The translations under genes and the position numbers were made by a program. This document shows, one piece after another, positions 1 to 9,007 of a stretch of 64,000 bases of DNA. Origin of the DNA: Ichthyenterobacterium magnum (GTDB taxonomy: Bacteria > Bacteroidota > Bacteroidia > Flavobacteriales > Flavobacteriaceae); assembly GCF_003610635.1 (NCBI RefSeq), contig NZ_RAQJ01000001.1, forward strand, positions 992,474 through 1,056,473, read 5' to 3'. Within the stretch, counting starts at the first letter, position 1; each line of letters begins with the position of its first letter. Under the pieces are notes generated by a model. That model was given only the letters and a program-made list of their open reading frames with translations. It was not told the origin of the DNA and made no database searches.

Positions 1-7
1 ACCAACG

Positions 8-2554
8 TTGAATACATCTTTAAAACCTTTATTATATCTCTTTTGTGCTGCACTTTTTGTTTCAAGCTGTTCGCGTAAAAAAAACACTTTTGTAAACCGT
101 AATTTTCATGCTCTTGGCACTAAGTACAACATCTTGTACAATGGTAATATTGCATTAGAAAAAGGTAGAGAAAGTGTAGATGATGCTTCTACAGATAATT
201 TTTGGGAGTTATTGCCTATAGAGCGTATGCAACTAATGGACGAGGTTGTACTTCCTGGTCAATCTAAAAATCAAGATTTTGAACGTGCTGAAGAAAAAGC
301 AATAAAAGCAGTTCAAAAACACGGAATGAATATAAAAGGGAAAGAGTACAATCCTCAAATTGACGAAGCTTATTTATTACTTGGTGAAGCAAGATATTTT
401 GACCAACGTTTTGTTCCTGCCTTAGAAGCATTTAATTACATTCTTTATAAATATCCAGCAAGTGATAAAATAAATACAGCTAAGGTTTGGAGAGAGAAAA
501 CAAACATTAGATTAGACAACAATGAGTTGGCAATCAAAAACCTTAAACGTCTTTTAGAACAAGAAGAGTTAGAAGATCAAGATTTAGCAGATGCAACCTC
601 TATGCTTGCACAAGCTTATATTAATATTAAAGCAAAAGATAGTGCTTTAACACAATTAAATATTGCTGCAGAATACACCAAAAAGAATAAAGAAAAAGCA
701 AGGTATAATTATATAATTGGCCAACTTTATAATGAGTTTGGAGATAAGGATAGCGCAAATATTGCATTCGATAAAATTATAGACATGCATCGTAAAATCC
801 CGAGACCGTATTATATAAATGCACATCTCGCTAAAGCAACTAATTTCGATTTTGATAACGGTAATAAACTTGAATTTATAGAGTATTTAACAGATTTAGA
901 AGAAGATAGAGAAAACCGTCCGTTTTTAGATAAAATCTATTATCGTATTGCAGAATACCACAGAACAAATCAATCAGACACAATAGCTGAAGCTTATTAT
1001 AATAAATCATTACGTACAAACACAGAAGATAAAAACTTAAGATCACTTAATTATTCTACTTTAGGAGATATGAGTTTTGATAAAGCGCAATACAAAGAAG
1101 CAGGCGCGTATTATGACAGTACAATGAATAATATGAAGCTTAATTCTAAGCCGTATAGAATTGTAAAACGCAAACGAGAAAATCTTGATGATGTTATTTA
1201 TTACGAAGCCATTGCTCAAACAAATGATAGTATTTTAAATTTAGTTAGTTTATCTGAAGCTGATAGACTTACAGTTTTTACAGAATACACTAATAAGTTA
1301 AAGGAAGAAGCAAAAGCATTAAAAGAAAAAGAAGAAGCTGCAAAAAGAACAAATACAGGGCTTGCAACAATAAATAATAATGCAGTAAACAAATCTTTAC
1401 GAGCCGATCCAACATCTAAAAATGGCAAACAAAAATTCTATTTTTATAACCAAACAACAGTATCATATGGTAAAAACGAATTTGTTAAAATTTGGGGAGA
1501 TAGAGAATTAAAAGATAACTGGAGAATATCTGACGCTAGAAAAAGCTTAGCTTCAAATCAGCAAAATGATGTAGCTTCAATAGCTTCAGATGAAGAACGT
1601 TATGATCCAAATTTTTACATTTCAAAAATCCCATCGGATCAAAAAGTTATAGATAGTATCGCTAAAGAAAGAAACTTAGCGTATTATAGATTAGGGTCTA
1701 TTTATAAAGAGAAGTTTAAAGAATATGAATTGGCAAAAGACAAACTCCAAAAGCTTTTAAATAACAATCCAGAAGAGCGCTTAATATTACCATCAAAATA
1801 TAATTTGTATAAAATTTATATGGAGATGAATTTGATAGATGAAGCCGAAATTGCTAAAAATGATATTTTAAATAATTATTCAGATTCACGTTACGCAGAG
1901 ATATTACGTAATCCACAATCAGGATTAGCTAAAGACGAAAACAGCCCCGAAAGCTTATACGAAGCATTGTATGATCAATATTCTAAAGAAGAATATGCAC
2001 AAGTCATAAACAAAGCAGAAACATATATCACACAATTTGAAGGCGAATTAATTGTTCCGAAATTTGAAATTCTAAAAGCTTCAGCAAAAGGCCGATTATT
2101 TGGTTTTAACGCTTATAAAGAAAGTGTCAACTTTATTGCTTTAAATTATCCTAATTCTGAAGAAGGTAAGCGAGCTCAAGAAATAATTAAAAGTGTTATT
2201 CCTGTATTAGCAAAAAAAGAATTTTCTAGTAATGATGACACTAAGCATTTTAATGTGTTATATCCATTTAATGCAAATGCAGCAGAAGAGATTAATGACT
2301 TTGTAAAAAAATTAGACGATGCAGTTTCAAAAGTTAGCCATTTTAATTTAACAACGTCAATTGATGTATATGATGATAAAACAAAATTTGTGGTTGTACA
2401 TGGTTTAACAAGCATTCAAGGCGCATCGGGATTTGCAGAAATTTTAAAAGAAAACAAGCATAAAATAGACAGATTATTTTATGCAATATCATCTCCAAAC
2501 TACGAAATTGTTCAAAGGCATAAAAACTTAAATGAGTATTTAGAATCTCAATAA
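8..2554 (+). CDS. sprE: SprE/PorW-like TPR lipoprotein of gliding motility and type IX secretion
   Basis: An 848-residue lipoprotein. Residues 1-21 form a lipoprotein signal peptide ending in V-S-S-C, so the mature protein is probably lipid-anchored at Cys21. The rest is mostly helical, with TPR-like stretches near residues 120-270 and 560-740 and a charged Lys/Glu segment near 420-450. Length, signal and overall sequence resemble SprE of Flavobacterium johnsoniae (PorW in Porphyromonas), a lipoprotein needed for gliding and type IX secretion. The start is a TTG at the very edge of the window; it gives a complete signal peptide, but an upstream start cannot be excluded. A bactofilin gene follows 13 bases later, then the atp genes. 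The assignment is by recognition of the family, not by a search. Confidence 0.78.
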   Translation: MNTSLKPLLYLFCAALFVSSCSRKKNTFVNRNFHALGTKYNILYNGNIALEKGRESVDDASTDNFWELLPIERMQLMDEVVLPGQSKNQDFERAEEKAIKAVQKHGMNIKGKEYNPQIDEAYLLLGEARYFDQRFVPALEAFNYILYKYPASDKINTAKVWREKTNIRLDNNELAIKNLKRLLEQEELEDQDLADATSMLAQAYINIKAKDSALTQLNIAAEYTKKNKEKARYNYIIGQLYNEFGDKDSANIAFDKIIDMHRKIPRPYYINAHLAKATNFDFDNGNKLEFIEYLTDLEEDRENRPFLDKIYYRIAEYHRTNQSDTIAEAYYNKSLRTNTEDKNLRSLNYSTLGDMSFDKAQYKEAGAYYDSTMNNMKLNSKPYRIVKRKRENLDDVIYYEAIAQTNDSILNLVSLSEADRLTVFTEYTNKLKEEAKALKEKEEAAKRTNTGLATINNNAVNKSLRADPTSKNGKQKFYFYNQTTVSYGKNEFVKIWGDRELKDNWRISDARKSLASNQQNDVASIASDEERYDPNFYISKIPSDQKVIDSIAKERNLAYYRLGSIYKEKFKEYELAKDKLQKLLNNNPEERLILPSKYNLYKIYMEMNLIDEAEIAKNDILNNYSDSRYAEILRNPQSGLAKDENSPESLYEALYDQYSKEEYAQVINKAETYITQFEGELIVPKFEILKASAKGRLFGFNAYKESVNFIALNYPNSEEGKRAQEIIKSVIPVLAKKEFSSNDDTKHFNVLYPFNANAAEEINDFVKKLDDAVSKVSHFNLTTSIDVYDDKTKFVVVHGLTSIQGASGFAEILKENKHKIDRLFYAISSPNYEIVQRHKNLNEYLESQ

Positions 2555-2567
2555 AAATTTAAACCAA

Positions 2568-2999
2568 ATGTTTTCAGATCAAAAAAAAGGAAAGATGGCA
2601 ACAGAAACATACACACAGCAAAACAGTATTGCTCAAGGTACTACCATTACAGGAGATATTATTAGCGATGGTGATTTTAGAATTGAAGGTTCAGTTCAAG
2701 GTAACATTAAAACCCCAGGAAAGGTTGTAATAGGTAAAACCGGATTAATAAACGGTACACTCAATAGTGCTAATGCAGATATTGAAGGTAAGTTTTCAGG
2801 TAAACTAATGCTTTCAGACACCTTGTCTCTTAAATCTTCAGCACATGTAGAAGGCGAAGTTGTTGTGGGTAAACTTGCAGTAGAAACAGGCGCAACTTTT
2901 AACGCAACATGTGTAATGAAGGGAACTTTAAAAGAACTAAATAAAGGTGCAGGACAACAAACCACAATCAAAAGGCCAGAAAAAGAGCACACAGCTTAA
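2568..2999 (+). CDS. Bactofilin (polymer-forming cytoskeletal protein)
   Basis: A 143-residue protein of the bactofilin family (DUF583). These proteins polymerise into filaments without nucleotide through a right-handed beta-helix. The core (about residues 20-115) shows the regular pattern of short beta-turn repeats rich in G, V and I (for example I-T-G-D-I-I-S-D-G, then V-Q-G-N-I). A second in-frame ATG at 2595 gives a 134-residue version starting M-A-T-E-T and is an equally good start. It lies 13 bases after sprE, and its last 53 bases overlap the next gene, so sprE, bactofilin and the atpZ-like gene are probably cotranscribed. Cellular role here is not known; in other bacteria bactofilins organise envelope machinery. 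Confidence 0.85.
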   Translation: MFSDQKKGKMATETYTQQNSIAQGTTITGDIISDGDFRIEGSVQGNIKTPGKVVIGKTGLINGTLNSANADIEGKFSGKLMLSDTLSLKSSAHVEGEVVVGKLAVETGATFNATCVMKGTLKELNKGAGQQTTIKRPEKEHTA

Positions 3000-3189
3000 A
3001 AACGTAGCTATACTCTCAGGAATAGGAATTGAAATGGGAGCCATTATCTATGGGTTTGTCATGTTAGGTAAGTGGTTAGATAATTCTTATAATGATGGCG
3101 AAAAAATGTATATAATTATTTGCACACTCTTAGGTGTTGCCGCTTCACTTTTTATAGTTGTAAAACAACTTAACAGAATCCACAAATAA
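2947..3189 (+). CDS. AtpZ/AtpI family small membrane protein
   Basis: An 80-residue protein with two predicted membrane helices (about residues 22-44 and 54-73) after a short basic N-terminus. Gly-rich first helix, position directly ahead of the F0 genes and length fit the AtpZ/AtpI family, thought to help c-ring assembly or ion handling of the ATP synthase. The start is a GTG at 2947 inside the bactofilin gene (53-base overlap in another frame); the next in-frame ATG would remove half of the first helix. The stop abuts the ATG of the following gene. Confidence 0.75.
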   Translation: MQDNKPQSKGQKKSTQLKNVAILSGIGIEMGAIIYGFVMLGKWLDNSYNDGEKMYIIICTLLGVAASLFIVVKQLNRIHK

Positions 3190-3576
3190 ATGAATCAATC
3201 TTTACTTAAGTTTTCTACAAAGCTTATTTTAATTCTTACCATTGCATTTGGTATACACATAGCAGTATTACATTTTTTAGAACTTTCGCTTTTTGAAAAC
3301 AAAATTATTCTCGCATATATTGTAAATGCAGTTCTCGCAATTTTAATTTATGGCTTTCTTCTTAAAATGAAAGAAAAGTATAAAGAACAGCTAGGCTTTA
3401 TGTTTCTTGGAGGAAGCTTTTTAAAGTTCATTGTTTTTTTTATTCTATTTTACCCATCATATAAAGCAGATGGAGACATCTCAAAATTAGAGTTTGCAGC
3501 TTTTTTCATTCCTTATCTTTTATGTTTAATTATAGAAACTTCCAGCTTAGCTAAATGGCTAAATAAAATGGAATAG
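3190..3576 (+). CDS. Small four-helix membrane protein upstream of atpB (DUF6168-like)
   Basis: A 128-residue hydrophobic protein with four predicted membrane helices (about 8-30, 38-58, 70-92 and 100-120), starting the base after the atpZ-like stop. In flavobacteria a small membrane protein of this type regularly sits between atpZ/I and atpB; I believe it belongs to the DUF6168 family but cannot confirm this. Location suggests a role in F0 assembly, comparable in position to AtpI. No catalytic motif is visible. A promoter for atpB lies in the 116-base gap that follows. Confidence 0.65.
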   Translation: MNQSLLKFSTKLILILTIAFGIHIAVLHFLELSLFENKIILAYIVNAVLAILIYGFLLKMKEKYKEQLGFMFLGGSFLKFIVFFILFYPSYKADGDISKLEFAAFFIPYLLCLIIETSSLAKWLNKME

Positions 3577-3630
3577 AAGCTCCTTTTTAGTCAAAGAAAA
3601 ATACACCTATAAATAAAGTTTAAAATAGTT

Positions 3631-3659
3631 TTTGTTTTTGATATAAAAACATACCTTTG
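3631..3659 (+). promoter_or_regulatory. Predicted promoter of atpB
   Basis: A TTTG at 3631-3634, a 17-base spacer and TACCTTTG at 3652-3659 match the Bacteroidota housekeeping consensus TTTG-N17-23-TAnnTTTG. Transcription would begin near 3666, about 27 bases before the ATG at 3693. This makes the upstream in-frame TTG at 3657 unusable as a start codon. Confidence 0.65.
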
Positions 3660-3692
3660 CAGCGATTTTTAAGCCACTATTATTTAAGTGAT

Positions 3693-4811
3693 ATGCATAG
3701 AAAAATAACTGTTAAGACAATTACCTTATTACTGTTTTTAGTATCCTTTACTGGTTTTGCTGGTGGAGATGCTGAAAAAGGAGATCAAAAATCTGAAATT
3801 AAAGAATACATTCAACATCACTTGAAAGATTCTTACGATTTTAGCTTATTATCTTATACTACAGATTCTGGAGAGCACAAATATATTGGAGCACCGCTTC
3901 CAATTATCCTTTGGGATAATGGATTAAAAGTGTTTTCGTCTTCAAAATTTCACCATGGTGAAACTGTTGCTGAGGTAGATGGTAACTTCTACAAGCAATA
4001 TCACAGTAAGATTTATAAAACTGATGCAGAAGGAACTATAAATTATGATGCAGATCATCACCCAACAAATGTAAAGCCATTAGATTTTTCAATCACTAAA
4101 GGTGTTGTAATGATATTAATTACAGGACTGTTAATGTTTTTCTTGTTTAGAGGCTTAGCACGTTCTTATGCAACAAATGGTGGTATTGCAAAAGGTGTTG
4201 GTCGTTTCTTCGAGCCAATTGTATTGTATATTAGAGATGATATTGCAGTCCCTAACATAGGAAAGGAAAAGTATATGAAATATATGCCATATTTACTGAC
4301 TGTATTTTTCTTTATCTGGTTTTTAAATATTTTTGGTTTAACACCATTAGGAGTTAATGTTACAGGAAACATAGCGGTAACAGCATGTTTAGCATTATTA
4401 ACTTTTTTACTAACAAACTTTACAGGAACTAAAGATTACTGGAAGCATATTTTTGATCCATTAGGAGATTCTATGCCTTGGTATGCTAAAATTCCTTTAT
4501 ACATTATATTAATCCCTATTGAAGTATTAGGGATATTTATAAAACCTTTCTCATTATTAATACGTTTATATGCAAATATGCAAGCAGGACATATTGTATT
4601 AATGAGTTTAATTGGATTGATGTTTATTTTCAAGAGTTGGATAGGAAGCCCAATGTCATTTGGATTAGCTTTCGCCATTTCACTTATTGAAATATTAGTA
4701 GCATTGCTACAAGCATATATTTTTACAATGTTATCGGCGCTTTACTTTGGTTTTGCTGCTGAAACTCATGATCATGCAGAAGAGCATGAAGGTGAGATTC
4801 AACATTTGTAA
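3693..4811 (+). CDS. atpB: ATP synthase F0 subunit a
   Basis: Subunit a of the F1F0 ATP synthase, forming the proton half-channels against the c-ring. The protein starting at ATG 3693 has 372 residues, longer than the ~270 of E. coli AtpB because of an N-terminal extension: a signal-like hydrophobic stretch (about 8-23) and a ~100-residue soluble, His-rich domain before the first membrane helix. That extension is usual in Bacteroidota. The conserved core with the essential arginine region (F-S-L-L-I-R-L-Y-A-N-M near residue 290) and the following helices is intact; a His/Glu-rich tail ends the protein. An in-frame TTG at 3657 would add 12 residues but overlaps the -7 promoter box. A 70-base gap with a dyad repeat separates it from atpE. 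Confidence 0.95.
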   Translation: MHRKITVKTITLLLFLVSFTGFAGGDAEKGDQKSEIKEYIQHHLKDSYDFSLLSYTTDSGEHKYIGAPLPIILWDNGLKVFSSSKFHHGETVAEVDGNFYKQYHSKIYKTDAEGTINYDADHHPTNVKPLDFSITKGVVMILITGLLMFFLFRGLARSYATNGGIAKGVGRFFEPIVLYIRDDIAVPNIGKEKYMKYMPYLLTVFFFIWFLNIFGLTPLGVNVTGNIAVTACLALLTFLLTNFTGTKDYWKHIFDPLGDSMPWYAKIPLYIILIPIEVLGIFIKPFSLLIRLYANMQAGHIVLMSLIGLMFIFKSWIGSPMSFGLAFAISLIEILVALLQAYIFTMLSALYFGFAAETHDHAEEHEGEIQHL

Positions 4812-4831
4812 GATAATTGATTACAAGTTCA

Positions 4832-4856
4832 GGTTGTTGAGCTTGTCGAAACAGAA
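4832..4856 (+). repeat. TGAGCTTGTCGAA-type dispersed repeat (atpB-atpE gap)
   Basis: The gap holds TGAGCTTGTCGAA at 4838-4850 flanked by TGT and ACA, a short imperfect dyad. The same core appears at 12646 and 17556, with related versions at 7891 and 8795. It appears to belong to a small dispersed intergenic element, not a gene-specific site. Confidence 0.6.
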
Positions 4857-4881
4857 TGTTTAATTTTTAAATATATTTATT

Positions 4882-5073
4882 ATGGAAATCCCAGTAATGG
4901 TAGGTGCAGGTTTAGTTGTAATCGGAGTTGGTATTGGTATTGGTAAAATTGGTGGTTCTGCTATGGAGGCAATCGCTCGTCAACCAGAATCTTACGGTAA
5001 GATCCAAACAGCTATGCTTATTGCAGCAGCTTTAATTGAAGGTATTGGATTTGCTGCTTTATTTGCAGTATAA
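4882..5073 (+). CDS. atpE: ATP synthase F0 subunit c
   Basis: A 63-residue two-helix hairpin protein that forms the rotating c-ring. Helix 1 is Gly-rich (G-x-G-x-G pattern at about 15-25), the polar loop is A-R-Q-P-E-S at 32-37, and the ion-carrying carboxylate is Glu53 in helix 2 (A-L-I-E-G-I-G). The Gln and Ser/Thr partners expected for sodium binding are not seen around helix 1 and Glu53 (Gly follows), so proton coupling is the likelier reading; this is an inference from motif only. An RNA hairpin follows the stop before atpF. Confidence 0.95.
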   Translation: MEIPVMVGAGLVVIGVGIGIGKIGGSAMEAIARQPESYGKIQTAMLIAAALIEGIGFAALFAV

Positions 5074-5086
5074 TTAAAAACCAAAA

Positions 5087-5117
5087 GTAACCTTGTAACG
5101 GTTGGTTGCAAGGTTGC
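5087..5117 (+). other. Intercistronic hairpin after atpE
   Basis: GTAACCTTG (5087-5095) pairs with CAAGGTTGC (5109-5117), nine pairs with one G-U, around a 13-base loop. No T-run follows, so it is not a normal terminator. It could protect or process the atpE message to support the high c-subunit ratio; that role is inferred only from position. Confidence 0.45.
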
Positions 5118-5159
5118 TTTAATTAAAAATTAAAAAACAACATTATATATTTACTATAA

Positions 5160-5660
5160 ATGGAAAAGTTAATTAATGAATTTTCGTTTGGTTTGTTTTT
5201 CTGGCAATTATTATTGTTTTGCCTGTTATTGTTTCTTTTAAAGAAATATGCATGGAAACCAATTTTAAATGCGGTAAACGATAGAGAAGAAGGTATTAAA
5301 AATGCATTAGACTCTGCAGAAAAAGCAAAGTTAGAAATGCAAAACCTTCAAGCTGATAACCAAAAACTACTTCAAGAAGCTAGAGTAGAGCGTGAAGCAA
5401 TGCTTAAAGAAGCACGTGACATCAAAAACAAAATGATAGAAGATGCTAAAGATGAAGCTAGAGTTGAAGCTGGTAAATTAGTAGCTCAAGCAAAAGCATC
5501 AATCGAAACAGAAAAGAAAGCAGCAATTTCAGATTTAAAATCTCAAGTTGCTAACTTATCTATTGAAATTGCAGAAAAAGTAGTACGTGAAGAATTATCT
5601 AACAAAGACAAGCAAATTAAATTGGTTGAGTCTATGTTGGGTGAAGCAACACTAAACTAA
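5160..5660 (+). CDS. atpF: ATP synthase F0 subunit b
   Basis: A 166-residue peripheral-stalk subunit. One N-terminal membrane helix (about residues 8-27) is followed by a long charged coiled coil (about 35-150) rich in Ala, Glu and Lys, the standard b-subunit layout and length. It links the F0 sector to delta and alpha. The start ATG is 86 bases after atpE; the stop is seven bases before atpH. Confidence 0.95.
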   Translation: MEKLINEFSFGLFFWQLLLFCLLLFLLKKYAWKPILNAVNDREEGIKNALDSAEKAKLEMQNLQADNQKLLQEARVEREAMLKEARDIKNKMIEDAKDEARVEAGKLVAQAKASIETEKKAAISDLKSQVANLSIEIAEKVVREELSNKDKQIKLVESMLGEATLN

Positions 5661-5667
5661 GATTATA

Positions 5668-6204
5668 ATGGCAGGAACAAGAGCAGCAATACGTTACGCA
5701 AAAGCTATTTTAAGTTTAGCATCAGATAAAAATGAAGCTGAAGTAGTAAATAACGACATGAAAAGTATTGCAAATACTATTTCAGAGCATAATGATTTAA
5801 ATCAAATGCTTAAAAGCGCAGTTGTTAAATCTGAAGACAAAAAAGCTGTACTCATTAAAGTTTTTCCAAACTTAAACCCATTAAGTTTAGAGTTGTTTAA
5901 TGTTTTAGTAAGTAATAAACGCCTTGAAATTCTAGAAGATACTGCTGTAAAATACAGTATCCTTTTTGATGAAATGAAAGGTAAAGAAAAGGCAACAGTA
6001 ACAACAGCTGTTCCTATGACTAGCGATTTAGAGATTAAAGTATTAGCTAAAATTAAAGAATTGACTAGTAAATCTGTAGAGTTAGAAAACATTGTAGACG
6101 AAAGCATTTTAGGTGGTTTCATTTTACGTGTTGGAGACACACAGTACAATGCAAGTATTGCAAACAAATTGAATAAATTAAAAAGAGAATTTACATTAAA
6201 TTAA
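5668..6204 (+). CDS. atpH: ATP synthase F1 subunit delta
   Basis: A 178-residue delta (OSCP-type) subunit that clamps the peripheral stalk onto the alpha3beta3 head. The N-terminal helical domain (about 1-105) begins with the typical A-x-R-Y-A-K-A, and the C-terminal region carries the conserved I-D-E-S-I-L-G-G-F-x-L-R-V-G segment near residues 142-157. Length is normal. It sits between atpF and atpA in the usual order. Confidence 0.94.
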   Translation: MAGTRAAIRYAKAILSLASDKNEAEVVNNDMKSIANTISEHNDLNQMLKSAVVKSEDKKAVLIKVFPNLNPLSLELFNVLVSNKRLEILEDTAVKYSILFDEMKGKEKATVTTAVPMTSDLEIKVLAKIKELTSKSVELENIVDESILGGFILRVGDTQYNASIANKLNKLKREFTLN

Positions 6205-6242
6205 GTTTAGATATTTAATATCTATCATTTAAATATATTAAA

Positions 6243-7823
6243 ATGGCAGAAGTAAAACCAGCTGAAATATCAGCAATCTTAAAACAACAACTTTCAGGTT
6301 TTGAAGCTACAGCTTCATTAAATGAAGTAGGAACAGTATTAACTGTAGGTGATGGTATCGTACGTGCTTACGGATTAGCTAATGCTCAATATGGAGAGTT
6401 AGTAGAATTCGATGGTGGTTTAGAAGGTATTGTATTAAACCTTGAAGAAGATAACGTAGGTATTGTATTATTAGGTGGTTCTGTTGGAATCAAAGAAGGT
6501 TCTACAGTAAAACGTACATCTCGTATCGCATCTGTTAATGTAGGTGAAGGTATTGTTGGTCGTGTTGTAGATACTTTAGGAAACCCAATAGATGGTAAAG
6601 GACCAATCACTGGAAAAACTTACGAAATGCCTTTAGAGCGTAAGGCACCAGGTGTTATTTACAGAGAACCAGTAACTGAGCCATTACAAACAGGTATTAA
6701 AGCAATTGATGCAATGATTCCAGTTGGTAGAGGTCAACGTGAGTTGGTCATTGGAGATAGACAAACAGGTAAAACTACAGTTTGTATTGATGCCATTTTA
6801 AATCAAAAAGAATTTTACGATGCAGGTAATCCTGTATATTGTATATATGTTGCAGTTGGACAAAAAGCATCAACAGTAGCAAACATTGCTAAAACTCTAG
6901 AAGAAAAAGGAGCATTAGCTTATACTACAATAGTAGCTGCAAATGCATCAGATCCTGCTGCAATGCAAGTTTATGCACCAATGACGGGAGCATCTATTGG
7001 AGAATATTTTAGAGATACAGGTAGACCAGCTTTAATTGTATTTGATGATTTATCAAAACAAGCCGTTGCTTACCGTGAAGTATCTTTATTATTACGTCGT
7101 CCACCAGGACGTGAGGCGTATCCTGGAGATGTATTTTACCTTCACTCTAGATTATTAGAGCGTTCTGCAAAAGTGATTAATAACGATGCTATTGCTAAAG
7201 AAATGAATGATTTACCAGAATCATTAAAGCCAATCGTAAAAGGTGGTGGATCTTTAACAGCACTACCAATTATTGAAACACAAGCAGGTGACGTTTCTGC
7301 ATATATTCCAACAAACGTAATTTCTATTACAGATGGACAAATCTTCTTAGATGGAGATTTATTTAACTCTGGTGTACGTCCAGCAATTAACGTAGGTATT
7401 TCTGTATCTCGTGTTGGTGGTAATGCACAGATTAAATCAATGAAAAAAGTATCTGGTACATTAAAACTAGATCAAGCACAATTCCGTGAATTAGAAGCTT
7501 TCGCGAAGTTTGGTTCAGATTTAGATGCAGTTACTTTAAATGTAATTGAAAAAGGAAAGCGTAACGTTGAAATCTTAAAGCAAGCACAAAACGATCCGTT
7601 TACAGTTGAAGATCAAGTCGCAATTATTTATGCTGGATCTAAAAACTTATTAAGAGACGTGCCAGTAAATAAAGTAAAAGAATTTGAAAGAGATTTTATC
7701 GAGTTCTTAAAAGCTAAACATAGTGATGTGCTTTCAACTTTAAAAGCAGGAAAATTAACTGATGAAGTTACAGATACGTTAACAACTGTAGCTAAAGATT
7801 TATCAGGTAAGTATAGAGCCTAA
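6243..7823 (+). CDS. atpA: ATP synthase F1 subunit alpha
   Basis: A 526-residue alpha subunit, the non-catalytic nucleotide-binding subunit of F1. The P-loop G-D-R-Q-T-G-K-T lies at 171-178, and the conserved region around [23 protein letters not shown] is intact, with the arginine finger region further on (S-V-S-R-V-G-G). Codon use is visibly smoother than in neighbouring accessory genes, as expected for a highly expressed gene. It is followed by 107 bases containing a dyad repeat before atpG. Confidence 0.97.
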   Translation: MAEVKPAEISAILKQQLSGFEATASLNEVGTVLTVGDGIVRAYGLANAQYGELVEFDGGLEGIVLNLEEDNVGIVLLGGSVGIKEGSTVKRTSRIASVNVGEGIVGRVVDTLGNPIDGKGPITGKTYEMPLERKAPGVIYREPVTEPLQTGIKAIDAMIPVGRGQRELVIGDRQTGKTTVCIDAILNQKEFYDAGNPVYCIYVAVGQKASTVANIAKTLEEKGALAYTTIVAANASDPAAMQVYAPMTGASIGEYFRDTGRPALIVFDDLSKQAVAYREVSLLLRRPPGREAYPGDVFYLHSRLLERSAKVINNDAIAKEMNDLPESLKPIVKGGGSLTALPIIETQAGDVSAYIPTNVISITDGQIFLDGDLFNSGVRPAINVGISVSRVGGNAQIKSMKKVSGTLKLDQAQFRELEAFAKFGSDLDAVTLNVIEKGKRNVEILKQAQNDPFTVEDQVAIIYAGSKNLLRDVPVNKVKEFERDFIEFLKAKHSDVLSTLKAGKLTDEVTDTLTTVAKDLSGKYRA

Positions 7824-7889
7824 AAAGTTATAAGTTTAGAGTTAAAAGTTAAGGGGCTAATAACTCTAAATTTCAAATATAAAATTAAT

Positions 7890-7916
7890 GTCACTCTGAG
7901 CGCAGTCGAAGAGTCT
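7890..7916 (+). repeat. Dispersed dyad repeat (atpA-atpG gap)
   Basis: TCACTCTGAGCGCAGTCGAA followed by GAGTC at 7891-7915. ACTCT and AGAGT form the ends of a small hairpin around the TGAGCGCAGTCGAA core, related to TGAGCTTGTCGAA at 4838, 12646 and 17556. It sits 15 bases before the atpG start. Confidence 0.6.
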
Positions 7917-7930
7917 TTATAAAATAAAGA

Positions 7931-8791
7931 ATGGCTAATCTTAAAGAAATACGTAATAGAATATCATCAGTATCTTCAACGATGCAGATTACTAGTGCCA
8001 TGAAAATGGTATCTGCTGCAAAGTTAAAGAAGGCACAAGATGCTATTACAGCAATGCGTCCTTACGCAGATAAGTTAACTGAGCTTTTACAAAGTTTAAG
8101 TGCTACTTTAGATGCAGATTCTGGAAGTAAGTTTTCAGCGCAACGCGAAGTAAAAAACGTTTTAATTGTTGCTATTACTTCTAACAGAGGTTTATGTGGT
8201 GCTTTTAACTCAAACATTATTAAACAAACACAAAACCTTATTAGTAATGTTTATGCTGGTAAAAAAGTGTCGGTTTTAGCAATAGGAAAAAAATCTAACG
8301 ATGCTTTTTCTAAACAAGGCATTGTTATTGCTAATAAAAGTGAGATTTTTGATAACCTAACTTTTGATAATGTAGCAGAAGTAGCAGAAATGCTAATGGA
8401 AAAATTTGTTGAAGGCGAGTTTGATAAAATTGAAATCGTTTACAACAAGTTTAAAAATGCTGCTACTCAAATTGTAATGACAGAACAGTTTTTACCAATT
8501 GTTCCTGTTGAAGGAGATGCTAATGTAAATGCAGATTATATTTTTGAACCTTCAAAAGTTGAAATTGTTGAGCAATTAATTCCTAAGTCTTTAAAGACAC
8601 AATTATATAAAGGCATTAGAGATTCTTTTGCAAGTGAACATGGTGCGCGTATGACAGCAATGCATAAAGCGACAGATAATGCTACAGAATTGAGAGATCA
8701 ACTTAAGTTAACTTATAATAAAGCACGTCAAGCAGCTATTACTAACGAAATCCTTGAGATAGTTGGTGGAGCAGAAGCTTTAAACAATTAA
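7931..8791 (+). CDS. atpG: ATP synthase F1 subunit gamma
   Basis: A 286-residue gamma subunit, the central rotor shaft. The N-terminal helix (M-A-N-L-K-E-I-R-N-R-I) and C-terminal helix (about 235-280, with R-Q-A-A-I-T-N-E-I-L-E-I-V-G-G-A) that form the coiled coil are conserved, as is the N-R-G-L-C-G-A-F-N motif near residue 87. This is the last atp gene here. Genes for beta and epsilon are not in the window; in Bacteroidota they are usually a separate unit. Confidence 0.96.
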   Translation: MANLKEIRNRISSVSSTMQITSAMKMVSAAKLKKAQDAITAMRPYADKLTELLQSLSATLDADSGSKFSAQREVKNVLIVAITSNRGLCGAFNSNIIKQTQNLISNVYAGKKVSVLAIGKKSNDAFSKQGIVIANKSEIFDNLTFDNVAEVAEMLMEKFVEGEFDKIEIVYNKFKNAATQIVMTEQFLPIVPVEGDANVNADYIFEPSKVEIVEQLIPKSLKTQLYKGIRDSFASEHGARMTAMHKATDNATELRDQLKLTYNKARQAAITNEILEIVGGAEALNN

Positions 8792-8794
8792 TTA

Positions 8795-8819
8795 TCACCT
8801 TTAGCGTAATCGAAAGGTC
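8795..8819 (+). repeat. Dispersed dyad repeat after atpG
   Basis: ACCTTT (8797-8802) and AAAGGT (8813-8818) enclose AGCGTAATCG. Layout matches the other dyads (arms, then an AGC..TCGAA core), with altered arms, three bases after the atpG stop. Confidence 0.45.
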
Positions 8820-8835
8820 TAATTAAAAATATTTT

Positions 8836-8864
8836 AAGCCTCACTTTTTAGTGAGGCTTTTTTT
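8836..8864 (+). terminator. Rho-independent terminator of the atp operon
   Basis: AAGCCTCAC (8836-8844), loop TTTTTA, GTGAGGCTT (8851-8859), then a T-run. A perfect 9-bp stem 45 bases after the atpG stop. Confidence 0.9.
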
Positions 8865-9007
8865 ATGGCATCAATTTTGAAATTGTATCTTTATAAGACT
8901 TAAGGTTAGTTAAAATGAAACGCACATGATTTATTTTTTAATCACGCTACTAGATGTTAATATATGCGTTCCATGTGACCATTAAAAAAACAAATAAATA
9001 TTAACAC

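Noticed and set aside
3657-3692. TTG start for a longer AtpB
   Set aside because: It overlaps the TACCTTTG promoter box and would place the start before transcription begins.
3657-8791. Missing atpD and atpC as a sign of rearrangement
   Set aside because: Beta and epsilon genes are normally in a separate unit in Bacteroidota.
8918-8990. Partial inverted repeat (CGCACATG / CATGTG) before the lipoprotein gene
   Set aside because: Arms are interrupted and pair poorly; not convincing as an operator.
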